DNA from: Lantana camara
Lineage: Eukaryota > Streptophyta > Magnoliopsida > Lamiales > Verbenaceae
Direction of reading: 5' to 3'
Length of the DNA: 64,000 bases
Assembly: GCA_037501455.1 (NCBI GenBank)
Contig: CM074861.1
Coordinates: 96,635,001 to 96,699,000 of the forward strand
Shown: positions 1 to 10,981 of the stretch, piece by piece
Position numbering within the stretch: position 1 is the stretch's first letter
Layout of the letters: every line of letters starts with the position of its first letter
Translations under genes and position numbers: made by a program
The notes under the pieces: generated by a model
Told to the model about the DNA's origin: nothing
The model's input: only the letters and a program-made list of their open reading frames with translations
Databases searched by the model: none

Positions 1-617
1 GCGCTCTCACTCTCACGAGCGCCGCCCATACTGTATGACTGGCACACCCACGTGCCAAGGGAGCCCTCTTCGAGGGTCACACTCCCTCAGAGTGGCCTCC
101 CCTCCTGGCTCGTTACTTGAACTGGAGCCTTCATTCCCCCCAGCGGATATCTTGGCTTCCAGTACTCCAGGTTGTCACGAGCGTGCTCTTAAGCCCTCGT
201 TACCAACCACCCAAATGGCTCTCTGACACATCGTACATGCCCGCGCACCTGCCACTGTTGCCTGTACCAACTTTTGGCCGCTTTTGCAGAAGATTCCTCC
301 TAGGTTTCTCTCTCATGACGCCACGTGTTAGGGCAACATTCGGCCAGGACCACTTGAGGCAAATGACCAAAGGGCCCTTGACCCTCAACTATAAATAGCT
401 AAAGTCATCTTCTACACTGGTAAGCAATCTTCATCACTGAAACTGTTACTGAACCTACGTTTCTCCTTGATACCTTGAACTGATTTGAGCGTCGGAGAGC
501 CAAACTGGGTATCCCCCCCAGTTCCCCCAGCTTGGCCTTCTGACTTTTATTGTGTTTGTCCCAACAGGTAGAACCCCCTTTACCTTCTCCGGCGAGTCTC
601 CGGCGGTTTCCCTCACA
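1..617 (+). mobile_element. Ty3/gypsy LTR, 3' portion
   Basis: The first ~230 bases match, with many substitutions, the LTR fragment at 57944-58354 (shared 'cacgagcgtgctc' and 'ggctctctgacac' blocks). The sequence continues through a TATA box and a block with 'gagcgtcggagagcc', a wording typical of gypsy LTR R/U5 regions. It ends in 'ccctcaca' near 617. The start lies outside the window. No internal coding domain follows, so this is a solo or truncated LTR. Orientation follows from the TATA box preceding the R/U5-like block. Lineage (Tat/Retand-like) is an inference. Confidence 0.65.
389..398 (+). promoter_or_regulatory. TATA box of the gypsy LTR
   Basis: The motif 'ctataaata' lies about 90 bases upstream of the conserved gypsy R/U5-like block, as expected for the LTR promoter. 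Activity is not shown. Confidence 0.5.
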
Positions 618-674
618 AAAACAAATCATAAAGTGATTGGATTCGGATCCTCACATTCTGAACCCATCAATACC

Positions 675-770
675 CGATTATAAATATTCGATATTCGAAA
701 TAAATGGAGCGAATATGGAATTAAGGAATCCGATTCATTAAAGATCCGAATCCGATATTTTATTAAATTA
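675..770. repeat. Direct repeat copy 1 in the hAT-like region
   Basis: About 95 bases ('cgattataaatattcg' through 'tattaaatta') reappear at 1911-2010 with small changes. This suggests a duplicated subterminal block or two nested copies of one element. Confidence 0.7.
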
Positions 771-1311
771 TTTTTTTATAAATAAAAATTCCTAATATAA
801 ACAATTAAAATTATAAGTTCAATATATATCAGCATATTCAATAATATACCTTTCACTATTTATTTTAAATATATCATCATCTTTTGTTAATAACTTCAAA
901 TTAACATATTTTAGATGAATATAAATATATAATATAGAGATTTAGGAGTTCTTAACATATCTTTTCCGTTTATCAAAATTAAAACTTCAACAAATATATT
1001 GTTGTATTTAATAATAAATCTTTCACTACTTATTTTAAAAAAATATATCATCTTTTATTAATATTTGTAAGTTAACATATTTCAAATAAATATAGATATA
1101 GTGTTTGCAATTGTGTATATTACTATGTACCGTTAGAAAATATTTATTTTCTTGATTTATTGTTTAGTTAGATTTAATATGATCATGTTAAAATTTTATT
1201 AAATACCCTATTCAATTTGTTTACCATAATAGATTATCCTAATTAATTAAAAAAACCATTTTTGGAGTTGTTAAATAACATAATGTATTCATAAGTTTTC
1301 TTAGATTTTTG

Positions 1312-1400
1312 TCAGTAGGAGTTGGTCTAAGTGGTTAAGGGGTTCATTATCTAGGATAAAGTCTCGAGTTCGAATCCCATTAGAGTGTATGTGAATTTAA
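1312..1400 (+). mobile_element. tRNA-derived SINE fragment
   Basis: The A-box-like 'tggtctaagtggttaagg' is followed about 30 bases later by the B-box-like 'gagttcgaatccc', the spacing of a tRNA-type RNA polymerase III promoter. A short non-tRNA tail follows. Similar units occur at 3508-3611, 11900-11993 (minus) and 52336-52410 (minus). Confidence 0.6.
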
Positions 1401-1910
1401 AATACGGCTTTTACAATATTTTAGTAAATATAAATATTAATTTGTTAAATACCATAACTAATACACCCATTTTTAATAAAGTAAGTTGTCTCTTAATGTT
1501 TTTGAGAATGGGGTGTCATTGTGTCTATATATGTCTATAAATGTACATTTTAAAAATATATTATAATATGAAAATTATATATAACTCTTCAGTTAAATGT
1601 TATAAGTAATGATTTTTTAACATTTGAATTATTGTGTATTTTATAAACGTCATCTAATCAAATGTTTATATTTGTGACATATAATTATCTAATCAAAATG
1701 ATAATTTTATAAATTTTTACATGATGTAATATTTATTTTATAGGTAATAAATGAAATATAACCCATAAGATATATAATGTAGACTTATTTTATGTTACAT
1801 CTATATTAAAATTTTCTTTTTTGAGTAAAATATATATATATATATGTGTATTAATGCATATCCGAATATTAACATATTCGATCGATAAAAAAAATTCGAT
1901 GGATTATATC

Positions 1911-2010
1911 TAATTATAAATATTCGTTATTCGAAATAAATGAAGAGAATATAATATTAAAGAATTCGATCCGTTAAGGATCCGAATCCAATAATTTTAT
2001 TAAATTAATT
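1911..2010. repeat. Direct repeat copy 2 in the hAT-like region
   Basis: Second copy of the block at 675-770, about 1.24 kb away in the same orientation. It is followed directly by a (TA)n microsatellite. Confidence 0.7.
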
Positions 2011-2011
2011 A

Positions 2012-2056
<45 letters not shown>

Positions 2057-2742
2057 TACACATTAGATTTTTATCTTAAGTGTAACATAAAAAATCCCTC
2101 CAATTAAAATAATATATAAAAATATATACATGTACACACATTTTTTTAATTGTTAATCAACACACAGGTGATGGCATTCAGAGAATTAAAATTGCTCCCA
2201 TTTTCCATCATCCTCAAATCCAAAGCTTGACGCCACCACCCTCCCGTTGAACTGCGCTACCAGCCACAGGCCACCGCCATCTTCCAGCCTCCATGCCACG
2301 CCGCCACCGCCCACCACACTCCCAGGCCCAGCTGCACGTCGCCACCCACGGCCGACGGCCCCTCCACCACCAGTCAAGTAATCTCTGCCACAAATCTGAG
2401 TTCCCGGCTAGCGCTTTGATCTTCCTTAATATCTCTTTCCTTCCCTTCTCCTATTCTGCTTTAAAGAATTTCTCTTAGATCTGATATCATTGTTCTGGTT
2501 TAAAATTTTTTCTCAGATCTCGTCTTCGCTTCTTCTGTGTTAGAGAGTTTTTCTCAGATCTGATACCATCTCATCGGGTCGGATTTTCTTTTCGGATTAT
2601 CCGATCCGATATCTTCCGAATTCAATTTGGATGAATCCGAATCCTATAGGATCTGGATCCGGAATCGGTTACTCGATTTCCTAGTCGGATTCGGATTCGG
2701 AATCTTCAAATCCACTCCGAATCCGACCCGTTGACAGCCCTA

Positions 2743-3507
2743 AGTTTTGTAATGATCTCGAGGCTAGGTTTGATTTGGACCTTTTACTAGTTAAATTTGA
2801 TTGTTACATGCATGTGTAAATTGATGAACTTCAAAGAGATTATTAAGTATTGTCTAAATTTATTAATTTTCAAAACTTATCACCACAAGTTACTAGGATT
2901 GTCTAATAATAATAATAATTATTATTTTTTTCTATAGTCCATTTCCATGGTCGAGTCTGGACCGGTGTTTCTAAGGATTCAAACTTGAAACCTTTGGTTA
3001 AACTAACATATATATCGCCTAACTTACACCACTTGGTGGTGTAGCGGACTAATAACGGGCCATCATAGATTCGTATTGTGAGTTGTGACATAGCTAAAGT
3101 ATATGGTGGCCGGTGGGCTACGTCTATTAGTCACTCATTTGAATATCTAAAATAACATTACTGGGCTGGGTCCATAACATAGACCAACTAAGGGTAGCCC
3201 AGTTCAACTGCGTTGCAAAGCCCAAATAGGGAAGAAACAAGTAGAGGGATTTTGTCCCAAAGAAATGGGAAGATTGAAGAATAATGATAGCCGATAGGTT
3301 AGGTGGGGAAAAGAAAATTAATCCAAGTTAGGTGGCAAACAAACAAATCAATGGCGATTTATCATTTTCCTAAATTGATTTTGACTTGCATAAAACCTTA
3401 ATTTCCATTATACTTGGTGAAGACTGAAGAGTACTCTCAAACGCCAATCGATCTACCTTTTCGGAGAAACGAAACACTAAATCTCTTAAATAAGTTACAT
3501 ATTTCAA
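2743..3507. other. Intergenic DNA, no gene seen
   Basis: AT-rich sequence with scattered short ORFs lacking recognisable protein features. The part at 2935-3060 resembles a decayed SINE-like repeat ('cctaacttacaccacttgg'). Confidence 0.4.
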
Positions 3508-3611
3508 GCCAACAGAGGTTGATTCAAGTGGTTAATAGTTTATTCTCCTAAGCAAGTTTTTGGGTTCGAATCTCGTTTAAGTGTGCGTGTTTAAAATTTA
3601 AAAAAAAAAAA
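3508..3611 (+). mobile_element. tRNA-derived SINE with poly(A) tail
   Basis: Contains 'ggttgattcaagtggttaat' (A-box region) and 'gggttcgaatctcg' (B-box), then 'gtgtgcgtgtttaaaattt' and an A-run to 3611. It has the same head-to-tail order as the unit at 1312. Confidence 0.65.
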
Positions 3612-4089
3612 GCTCTGTTAATCGAATAATTGAATCGAAAAGATTGTTTTTATGTTGAATTTCTATTGTAATTAAAACTTTGGAAAAAGAAAGTGTGGGA
3701 AACTACCTATACACGGAAGGTTGGAAACTATCTATCTACATAGAAGGGTGTGCTCCTTGTAAATTTGTGGAAGATACAATCTACTCCCATTTACTTTGTT
3801 AAATAGGGATTTAACCTTTTGCTACAAGGAAAAAAAAAAAAAAATCATTCTCAAAATAAAAAGAAAAAGAAATGAGAATAACGTGTACTACACATGTACA
3901 ACTCCGTCGGCTGAAAGTAAAACAACTAGAACCAAAATAGAATTCCAAAATTTGGCAAGAGTGTACCAAGACGGCAAGCAAAACAAAGATCTTCTTCTAC
4001 TATATACATACATATGTATAGTTCTACTACATACCCTTAAAGCAAAGCAAGGAAAAATATCTGGACCAGAAAAATCAACACGGAGAGAG

Positions 4090-4638
4090 ATGGCTATTTC
4101 AGCCTATTGTTGCCTCAATAATTCCCTCCCTCCTTCTGCCTCTGTTTCTTCCCAACTTTCAAGAACTCCACAACTTCCATGGTAAGTTCTGTTTGGGAGA
4201 AATTAATAAAGCTTATTACGATTCAGATTTCTTTAACAAATCCCCAAAAGTATTGATTTAATTAGAAGATCATCAATTTTTCTCTGCAGCCCTCCAAGGG
4301 AACAACGATCATGGAAGAAACAGTGTTTTGTGGGGTTAACTTGCGCCATAATTGGGCTGGAATTGGGGAATTTCGCAGCAGTGAGTGATCAAGAAACAGC
4401 CATGGCAGCTGATATGCAATCTGGGCCGTCGAAAATGATCACGATTGGGGCTCCGGCAAGGTGGAGTGACAAAAGGGCTTGCCAGCCGTGGCGGGTGAAT
4501 TCGCTTGAGACCATCGTGCCGGAGAATCTACCGCGGCCGTCAGCGCGGCGGCGGTGGGAGGCCACCGGCTTCTCCAAGGCGGCGCCGCCTGTGAGGGTTG
4601 TGGTAGAGTCTGGCGCTAAAGGCTGTTTCAATTTGTAA
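4090..4638 (+). CDS. Predicted chloroplast-targeted small protein, two exons
   Basis: Exons are 4090-4181 and 4290-4638, a 146-residue protein. The intron has a perfect GTAAGT donor and a CTGCAG acceptor and splits a Cys codon. The start at 4090 follows a purine-rich leader with no upstream in-frame alternative of protein-like composition. Residues 1-40 are rich in Ser, Pro, Leu and Gln and poor in acidic residues, like a transit peptide. Residues 43-62 are hydrophobic and followed by AMAAD, so a bipartite thylakoid leader is possible. The mature part (about 74-146) has the compact basic motif RWSDKR...PWRVNS...VPENLPRPSARRRWE, which looks conserved. I cannot name the family. It is the most convincing ordinary host gene in the left half, flanked only by intergenic DNA and transposons, with an AATAAA at 4756. 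Confidence 0.7.
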
Positions 4639-4755
4639 AATTTATTCGCTGCTTAGTGCTTAGAAGTGAAGTAGAATTTGTTGTACAACTTTATAGTTTA
4701 TACTATACTGTGCAGGAAATATTGGTTATTGTAGAAAGCTATTCATTCTTGAATG

Positions 4756-4761
4756 AATAAA
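4756..4761 (+). terminator. Poly(A) signal of the gene at 4090
   Basis: AATAAA lies about 120 bases after the stop codon in a T/A-rich 3' UTR. Confidence 0.45.
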
Positions 4762-6043
4762 AATATTACTTTACAAATATGATTTGGATTTTGATTGCAA
4801 ATTATCTTCCAAATAATATAATTTAACTATCTCCTAAAGTTTCACGGAATTTTGATCAGATTTATTATTAGTACACGGGATGTGTAGTACCCTATTGTAT
4901 TTTCTACGGGGTACTAATTTAGACTTTTAAAGATTGCAGTACATATGCAGTACAAGGTAAAATAAAGTCCCAAATAAATACTAATTAAAATAGTTTCATA
5001 AAAAATAATCAAAAAAGAAAAAGAAAAATAAACAAATAGGAAATAGTTTTGTTTTGGGCAGATTTTAAAGGCCCATTAATTTAAGTAAGAGGCTCAATTC
5101 AGTTATCTGGTAGTCATACACATGTTTTGGAATGATCTTCATTTCTTTTTCTATATATCAGTAATATCACTATGAGTTCATATTTTGATATGAGCTACGA
5201 TTACTATCATTTGGGCCATCACTTGATTATTTATTATCGGTAAGGAATGAGGCCCAAAGATTAAATAAATTTTGGGTTTTTAATTTACTTAAGTCATTTT
5301 TATTATGAAATGATTAAAGCCCATTTAGCTTTGGGCCAATAAAGAGAGAAATTCAACACATGAAAATTTATAAAGTTGGATACCATTCATTATAAATACT
5401 GATTCAATGAAGAAAAAGTAACTTGCTTAAATTTTCTATTTTTTAATTTCGTGCTATGCAATTCACCTGAATTAATACAATTCACGAGACCTGACTTAAG
5501 CGTGGGAGAATTAACGTCAAAATATTTAGATTTATCCCTCTAATGCAATGTTTGAATATTTATTGAACAACTCGGATATCAAGTATCACTATCAATTGAG
5601 TTATAAGTGATACAAAGAGGATACGAAGAAAGTCAACGCTGAAAACACTTCGACTTGTCACTCTAACGTAGTGTTTGAATATTTCTTAAATAGCTCAGAG
5701 ATCAAGTGTCACTGTTAGTGGAGTCATAAGTGATACAAAGAGGATACCATATTTATTAGGATTTTGTTATCTCGGCCTCTGATTCTACTATTATATTAAA
5801 CGACAGGTCCAAATAAAAATTGTTTTGGTCTCTTGATACTTTTTTTCTTTTTAATTTTGTTTTAATTTTGGCTTTTTTGTATTCTTTCTTTTTAAATAGT
5901 TTAAGAAAAATCTCAAACCCTATAAAATCTTAATCACTCTCAACCCCTCTTTTGATTTTTAATTTTGTTTTAATTTATTTTATTTGATTTAAAAAAATAT
6001 CTCATACTCGTAAAATACAAAATAATCTCAAACACGTCTCTTT
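4762..6043. other. Intergenic DNA with one tandem repeat
   Basis: No gene is visible. The stretch is AT-rich and holds the two-copy repeat at 5532-5747. It ends at the TCTTT target duplication of the copia element. Confidence 0.5.
5532..5747. repeat. Two-copy tandem repeat, ~123-bp period
   Basis: Blocks 5532-5624 and 5655-5747 share 'gtttgaatattt', 'atcaagt.tcact' and an identical 'aagtgatacaaagaggatac'. Divergence is substantial, so the duplication is old. Confidence 0.75.
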
Positions 6044-6215
6044 TGTTAGGAAAGCTGAAAATTAGGGATTTGTTATATTTGGTATAGTTGACCTTCTGTA
6101 ATTAGTTTTGGTCTTGTACAGTATTTATGTTGTTATCCTAGCCTAATGTAAAGATATAGAATACACTCAATAAAGAATAATTCCTCCAAGATCATGTCTT
6201 TCTTCAAGCTTAACA
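6044..6215 (+). repeat. 5' LTR of the copia element
   Basis: 172 bp, TGTTAGG...TTAACA. It carries 'caataaagaa' near its end, a plausible polyadenylation signal in the 3' copy. Confidence 0.95.
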
Positions 6216-6229
6216 TGGTATCAGAGCGG
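6216..6229 (+). promoter_or_regulatory. Primer-binding site (initiator tRNA-Met)
   Basis: TGGTATCAGAGCGG directly follows the 5' LTR. It is the usual complement of the 3' end of initiator tRNA-Met in plant copia elements. Confidence 0.9.
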
Positions 6230-6289
6230 GCGAAGATCCATTAAACGGATCCGACCCTTGCTCATCACGTACCGTTACCTCTCTCAGCC

Positions 6290-9200
6290 ATGGCCGATCT
6301 CAGCGGCACACCCAGTTCCGACAGCACCACCAAGGAATCACAGCAGCCCGTCGATTCCTTGGCCACCCAACTAGCAAGCATCATTGAAACCAAATTCCAA
6401 ACCCTACAGCAGCCACAACCAGAAGTAAATCAGTTCCAAATACCCCAATCCATAAACATAAACGTCAAACTCAACCAGTTCAATTTTTCCCTATGGTCTC
6501 GATTAATGAAGATGGCAATCGGGGGAAGGGGAAAACTCAGCCACATCACCGGAGTACCTGCACCTCCGGCGATTGATCAACCAACTTACCACAGGTGGGA
6601 GCAAACCGACTTAATTGTGTGTTCATGGATTCTCGAAAACATGGAGGCAGAACTTGTCACCTACTACGCCGAATACCCGTCTGCCAAAGCCTTATGGGAC
6701 GGACTAATGGCAACGTATGGATCCGGTGGGGATAGTTTTCAGATCTTTGATCTTACCGTCCGAGCCAATAGCATGAAACAGGGCACGGACACAATTGAAC
6801 AATTCTACAGCAATTTGCAGCGTATCTGGAGAGAAATTAAAGTCAGGCAACCCAACCCCATGGCCTGCGAAAGTGATATTGGAGTCTTCAACCGCCTCAG
6901 ATCCGAGACCCGTTTGTTTCAGTTTCTCGCCGGGGTAAACGACCGCTACGACTCTGAACGAAGGGATCTCTTGAAAGAGGATCCCTTACCAACGGTGGAG
7001 AAGGCGTACGCCACCATCCGGCGAGAATCAGCAAGACGAGAGATCTTGACGGGGACACGAAGTTCATCACCGGCGGGAGGGTCTGGAATTGGAACAGGGT
7101 TGGCGGTTCAAAGCAGAAACCAAATCAGCGAGTTTCAGACCCGTTCAGGGCAGGGACAACCGTGGAAGGGTCCAGCGCCGCCACGGCGGAACAGTGCCGG
7201 CGACCGCGGCCCAGAGAAGTGCTCGAAGTGCGGCAGGCCCGGACACAAGAAGGAGACATGTTATGAGATAATCGGGTTCCCCGATGGCTGGCGTAGCCGG
7301 CGACGTGAGGCTACCACGCCAGGCCACGGCGCAGCCAAGATTGTGGCAGCGGTGACGGAAAGTTCGCCGGAGATGGAGACTACCACGGGAACAGCAGCAC
7401 AGATGGTGAGGGTCAGAAATGGAGAAGAAAGAGCAGAGGCGGCACACGCAGGAAATGGGGGAGATGTCTCCAATTTAGGTATTGGGGATATGGGAGTCAA
7501 ATCCCCTAATTGCCCCTCCACTTATATCTCTCATATTTTTAATACTTCTGATGCAAAAATAAACTTGGATATTTGTCAACCACATGCGCATGGAATTGTT
7601 AAGAATAAAGATGCAGGCACTTCTCTTCACACGAGTATCAAGGCTAAAGGGAAGAATGGTCGGTGGCTGTTTGACTGTGGGGCCACCGACACAATGACCT
7701 ATGACCCTACAGATTTTATTCAGAACTCTCCTGCTCCTATTACTGCAATACAGAGTGCAACGGGCAAACTTTCCTCAGTTGATGGGGCCGGAACCATAGC
7801 CTTGTCCCCTACTGTGAAATTAAATAATTGCCTTTATATACCAGATTTGTCTTGCAAATTACTGTCCATTAGTCATGTTACGAAAGAGCTTAATTGCATG
7901 GTTCTGATGTTCCCTACTTTCTGTTTGTTACAGGATATTCAGTCGGGGAGAGTGATTGGGCGTGGTACTGAGAGTGGGGGCCTGTACTACGTTGATGAGG
8001 TGGCTCAACAAGGAACTGCAGCGCTGGCTCACGGAACAGTGGACCGTCAAAGATGGATATGGCACCGAAGATTAGGACACCCGTCAGCAGGGTATCTTCA
8101 GTTATTATTTCCTCAGTTTTTTAAAGACAGTTTAGATTTTTCCTGCGAGACGTGTTTGCTCTCTAAAAGTCATAGACAACCGTTTTTTTCGTCAAATTCT
8201 CGAACTCAGAGTGTTTTTTCTATTGTTCATTCTGATGTGTGGGGGCCTGCCCCGAACAGTGGTGGTAATATGAATGGACATAATTTTCAGTATTTTTTGT
8301 TGTTTGTTGATGACTTTTCCCGAATGACCTGGGTATACTTTCTTAAGCATAAATCTGATGTGTCATCCAAAATTATTGAGTTCTTTAATATGGTTCGCAC
8401 TCAATTTCGATCCCATATCCAAGTCCTTAGAACAGATAATGGGGGGGAGTTTGTCAACACAACCTTGAAACAATTTTTCCGGGATAATGGGCTTATCCAT
8501 CAGACCTCGTGTCCCAACACACCACAACAGAATGGAGTTGCTGAGCGAAAAAACCGTCAGATTCTTGAAATGACTAGGGCTATGATGATTGAGTCTCGCT
8601 GTCCTAAGAGTTTTTGGCCCGAAGCCGTTGCCACATCTGTGTACCTCATTAATCGACTTCCCACTCAGGCTCTTCAACTAGAAACTCCTCTTAAGTGTTT
8701 TAGCTCTCATGTCAGTGTCCCATCCACTCTCACTCTCCAGCCACGAGTCTTTGGGAGTTCTGTCTTTGTTCACATCCCTAGAGCCAACCGAACCAAGCTT
8801 GATCCTTGTTCACTAAAATGTGTCTTTGTGGGTTATGGGGTACACCAAAAGGGGTATCGGTGTTATCATCCTACTACCCGGAGGATGTATACCACCATGG
8901 ATTGTACTTTTCTTGAAACCGAGTATTTCTTCCACCAAACCAGTCCTCAGGGGGAGAAACAGCAACCGGAGTCAGAGTTACTAGTTTGGATGTCATCTTG
9001 GCCAGACACAGTTCCAACAGAGCCAGTAGGCGGAACCACCGAGCCCGCCTCTCACAGTACACAGCCGCCTCCCACTCCAATCACTCCGACTGATATCCCT
9101 GAGGTAAGTAACAGTAATTCAGATTCCGACAGTACTTCTGATTCCAATAATATAAATCAGCATGAGTCCAACAGTACAGGGCGTGAAGAAGGACAGGGGG

Positions 9201-10981
9201 AGTGCGAAAGTCAGTCACAGGAGGAAAACAGGAGCCCTGAAACAGGTCAGGAGAACAGATATGTGTTGCCCCCACGAGCTAATAGAGGCATCCCGCCTAA
9301 GAGATACGAGCCAGAACTTGGGAGTCGAACCACAAGATATCCTGTAGTTGGGATGGCACAGGGAAACCTGGCACAACGGGCCCGAGCATATGCTGCCTCA
9401 GTTTACTCTATTGTGATCCCTAACAAAGTAGAGCAGGCACTTACAGATGTCAAGTGGGTTCAGGCAATGAAGGAAGAAATGAAAGCACTTGAAAAGAATG
9501 AAACATGGGACAAGTGCAGGTTGCCAGACAGGAAGAGAGCAGTTGGATGTCGTTGGGTGTTCACTGTCAAACATAGAGCAGATGGAAGTATAGAACGGTA
9601 CAAGGCCCGGTTAGTGGCAAAAGGGTACACGCAGACCTATGGTGTGGACTACTCAGAGACATTCTCTCCTGTTGCGAAGATAGATACTATCAGAGTCCTG
9701 TTCTCTATCGCAGCGAATCGAGATTGGCCACTACATCAGTTCGATGTGAAGAATGCTTTTCTGCATGGGGATCTGATAGAAGAAGTATACATGGAGCCTC
9801 CTCCAGGTTTCTCAGAAGGATATGGTGAAGGGGAAGTGTGTAGGTTGAAGAAAGCCCTGTATGGTTTGAAGCAGTCGCCACGGGCTTGGTTTGGGAGATT
9901 CACGGTTGCTATGAAAGGTTATGGGTACTACCAGAGTAACTCAGATCACACCCTATTCTTGAAGAGAAGAGATAATAAAGTCACGTGCCTGATAATATAT
10001 GTGGATGATATGATCATTACAGGGGACGACTCAGAGGAGATTGGGAAGCTTCGGGAGAATCTGTTTAAGGAATTTGAAATGAAGAACTTGGGAGAATTAA
10101 AGTATTTCCTAGGGATAGAAGTGCTGAGATCTAAACAGGGCATCTTCATATCCCAACGGAAATTTGTGCTCGATCTTCTCACTGAGGTTGGACTCCTGGA
10201 GTGTAAGCCAGTTGACACTCCGATGGTGGTAAACCATGGGCTGCAGATAGTAGATGGGGGAGAGGAAGTTGACAAGGGACAATACCAACGGTTGGTTGGA
10301 AAATTGATTTATTTGTCTCACACTCGGGCCGATGTGGCATATGCAGTTGGGGTGCTCAGCCAGTTCATGCACCGGCCTCAGAAGAAACATATGGATGCTG
10401 CACTGAGGGTTTGCAGGTACTTAAAAGGCCATCCAGGGAGAGGGGTCCTGTATCAGAAGCATGGACACTTAGATATTGAAGCCTATACTGATGCAGACTG
10501 GGCTGGAAACCCAGTAGACAGAAGATCGACATCCGGGTATGTCACATTAGTTGGGGGGAATCTAGTAACTTGGAGGAGTAAGAAGCAGAAAGTAGTGGCT
10601 CTCTCTAGTGCAGAGGCAGAGTTTCGGGGAATTGCAAGAGGGGTAACCGAGGTATTGTGGCTCAGGAAGCTACTTGCAGAAATTGGATTCCCAGCCAAGG
10701 GAGCTTGTGAGTTGAAATGTGATAACCGTGCTGCTATTAGTATATCAGAGAACCCAGTACAGCATGATCGCACTAAGCACGTTGAAGTGGATCGGCATTT
10801 CATTAAAGAAAAGTTGGAGGAAGGAGTGATCAATATCCCGTTTGTGAGGTCCGAAGACCAATTGGCAGATATCTTGACCAAGGCAGTAAACGGCAGGATC
10901 TTCAGCGAGGTTCTAGGCAAGTTGAGTATCGGAGACCCAACACTCGACTTGAGGGGGAGTGTTAGGAAAGCTGAAAATTAG
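6290..10981 (+). CDS. Copia gag-pol polyprotein, intact
   Basis: 1563 residues in one frame, in copia order. Gag (about 1-400) has the N-terminal capsid motif around NQFNFSLWSRLMKMAIGGRG and a CX2CX4HX4C zinc knuckle (C311, C314, H319, C324). The aspartic protease has DCGAT with D462. The integrase has a pre-integrase HHCC (H592, H597, C619, C622) and the DD35E triad D649, D716, E752. The reverse transcriptase has YVDD at 1237-1240. RNase H has D1401, E1442 and D1478. All catalytic residues checked are present. The ATG at 6290 sits in 'gccatggcc', a good plant start context. The ORF runs 22 bases into the 3' LTR before stopping. Gag and Pol share one frame, so cleavage by the encoded protease would have to release the parts. 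Confidence 0.95.
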   Translation: MADLSGTPSSDSTTKESQQPVDSLATQLASIIETKFQTLQQPQPEVNQFQIPQSININVKLNQFNFSLWSRLMKMAIGGRGKLSHITGVPAPPAIDQPTYHRWEQTDLIVCSWILENMEAELVTYYAEYPSAKALWDGLMATYGSGGDSFQIFDLTVRANSMKQGTDTIEQFYSNLQRIWREIKVRQPNPMACESDIGVFNRLRSETRLFQFLAGVNDRYDSERRDLLKEDPLPTVEKAYATIRRESARREILTGTRSSSPAGGSGIGTGLAVQSRNQISEFQTRSGQGQPWKGPAPPRRNSAGDRGPEKCSKCGRPGHKKETCYEIIGFPDGWRSRRREATTPGHGAAKIVAAVTESSPEMETTTGTAAQMVRVRNGEERAEAAHAGNGGDVSNLGIGDMGVKSPNCPSTYISHIFNTSDAKINLDICQPHAHGIVKNKDAGTSLHTSIKAKGKNGRWLFDCGATDTMTYDPTDFIQNSPAPITAIQSATGKLSSVDGAGTIALSPTVKLNNCLYIPDLSCKLLSISHVTKELNCMVLMFPTFCLLQDIQSGRVIGRGTESGGLYYVDEVAQQGTAALAHGTVDRQRWIWHRRLGHPSAGYLQLLFPQFFKDSLDFSCETCLLSKSHRQPFFSSNSRTQSVFSIVHSDVWGPAPNSGGNMNGHNFQYFLLFVDDFSRMTWVYFLKHKSDVSSKIIEFFNMVRTQFRSHIQVLRTDNGGEFVNTTLKQFFRDNGLIHQTSCPNTPQQNGVAERKNRQILEMTRAMMIESRCPKSFWPEAVATSVYLINRLPTQALQLETPLKCFSSHVSVPSTLTLQPRVFGSSVFVHIPRANRTKLDPCSLKCVFVGYGVHQKGYRCYHPTTRRMYTTMDCTFLETEYFFHQTSPQGEKQQPESELLVWMSSWPDTVPTEPVGGTTEPASHSTQPPPTPITPTDIPEVSNSNSDSDSTSDSNNINQHESNSTGREEGQGECESQSQEENRSPETGQENRYVLPPRANRGIPPKRYEPELGSRTTRYPVVGMAQGNLAQRARAYAASVYSIVIPNKVEQALTDVKWVQAMKEEMKALEKNETWDKCRLPDRKRAVGCRWVFTVKHRADGSIERYKARLVAKGYTQTYGVDYSETFSPVAKIDTIRVLFSIAANRDWPLHQFDVKNAFLHGDLIEEVYMEPPPGFSEGYGEGEVCRLKKALYGLKQSPRAWFGRFTVAMKGYGYYQSNSDHTLFLKRRDNKVTCLIIYVDDMIITGDDSEEIGKLRENLFKEFEMKNLGELKYFLGIEVLRSKQGIFISQRKFVLDLLTEVGLLECKPVDTPMVVNHGLQIVDGGEEVDKGQYQRLVGKLIYLSHTRADVAYAVGVLSQFMHRPQKKHMDAALRVCRYLKGHPGRGVLYQKHGHLDIEAYTDADWAGNPVDRRSTSGYVTLVGGNLVTWRSKKQKVVALSSAEAEFRGIARGVTEVLWLRKLLAEIGFPAKGACELKCDNRAAISISENPVQHDRTKHVEVDRHFIKEKLEEGVINIPFVRSEDQLADILTKAVNGRIFSEVLGKLSIGDPTLDLRGSVRKAEN
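10949..10959 (+). promoter_or_regulatory. Polypurine tract
   Basis: 'tgagggggag' ends exactly at the 3' LTR and is the plus-strand priming site. The related element at 21021 has the same tract. Confidence 0.85.

Larger units (their letters stand above)
618..2742. mobile_element. hAT-like non-autonomous element, one terminus visible
   Basis: The segment is AT-rich with dispersed 'ggatccgaatccgat'-type motifs and ends in 'gacccgttgacagcccta'. Its complement begins TAGGGCTGTCAACGGGT, a common plant hAT terminus. The matching left terminus is not visible and may have been lost to the gypsy LTR before it. It contains an imperfect direct repeat, a SINE at 1312-1400, a (TA)n run near 2020-2050 and a GC-rich patch at 2220-2380. 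No transposase is present. Related sequence recurs at 12184-12543. Confidence 0.45.

Noticed and set aside
2186..2478. Possible captured exon in a GC-rich patch
   Set aside because: Composition is exon-like and 'tctcagatctgat' recurs three times after it, but no protein family is recognisable in any frame.
10483..10920. 145-codon minus ORF
   Set aside because: Antisense shadow of the copia RNase H coding region.
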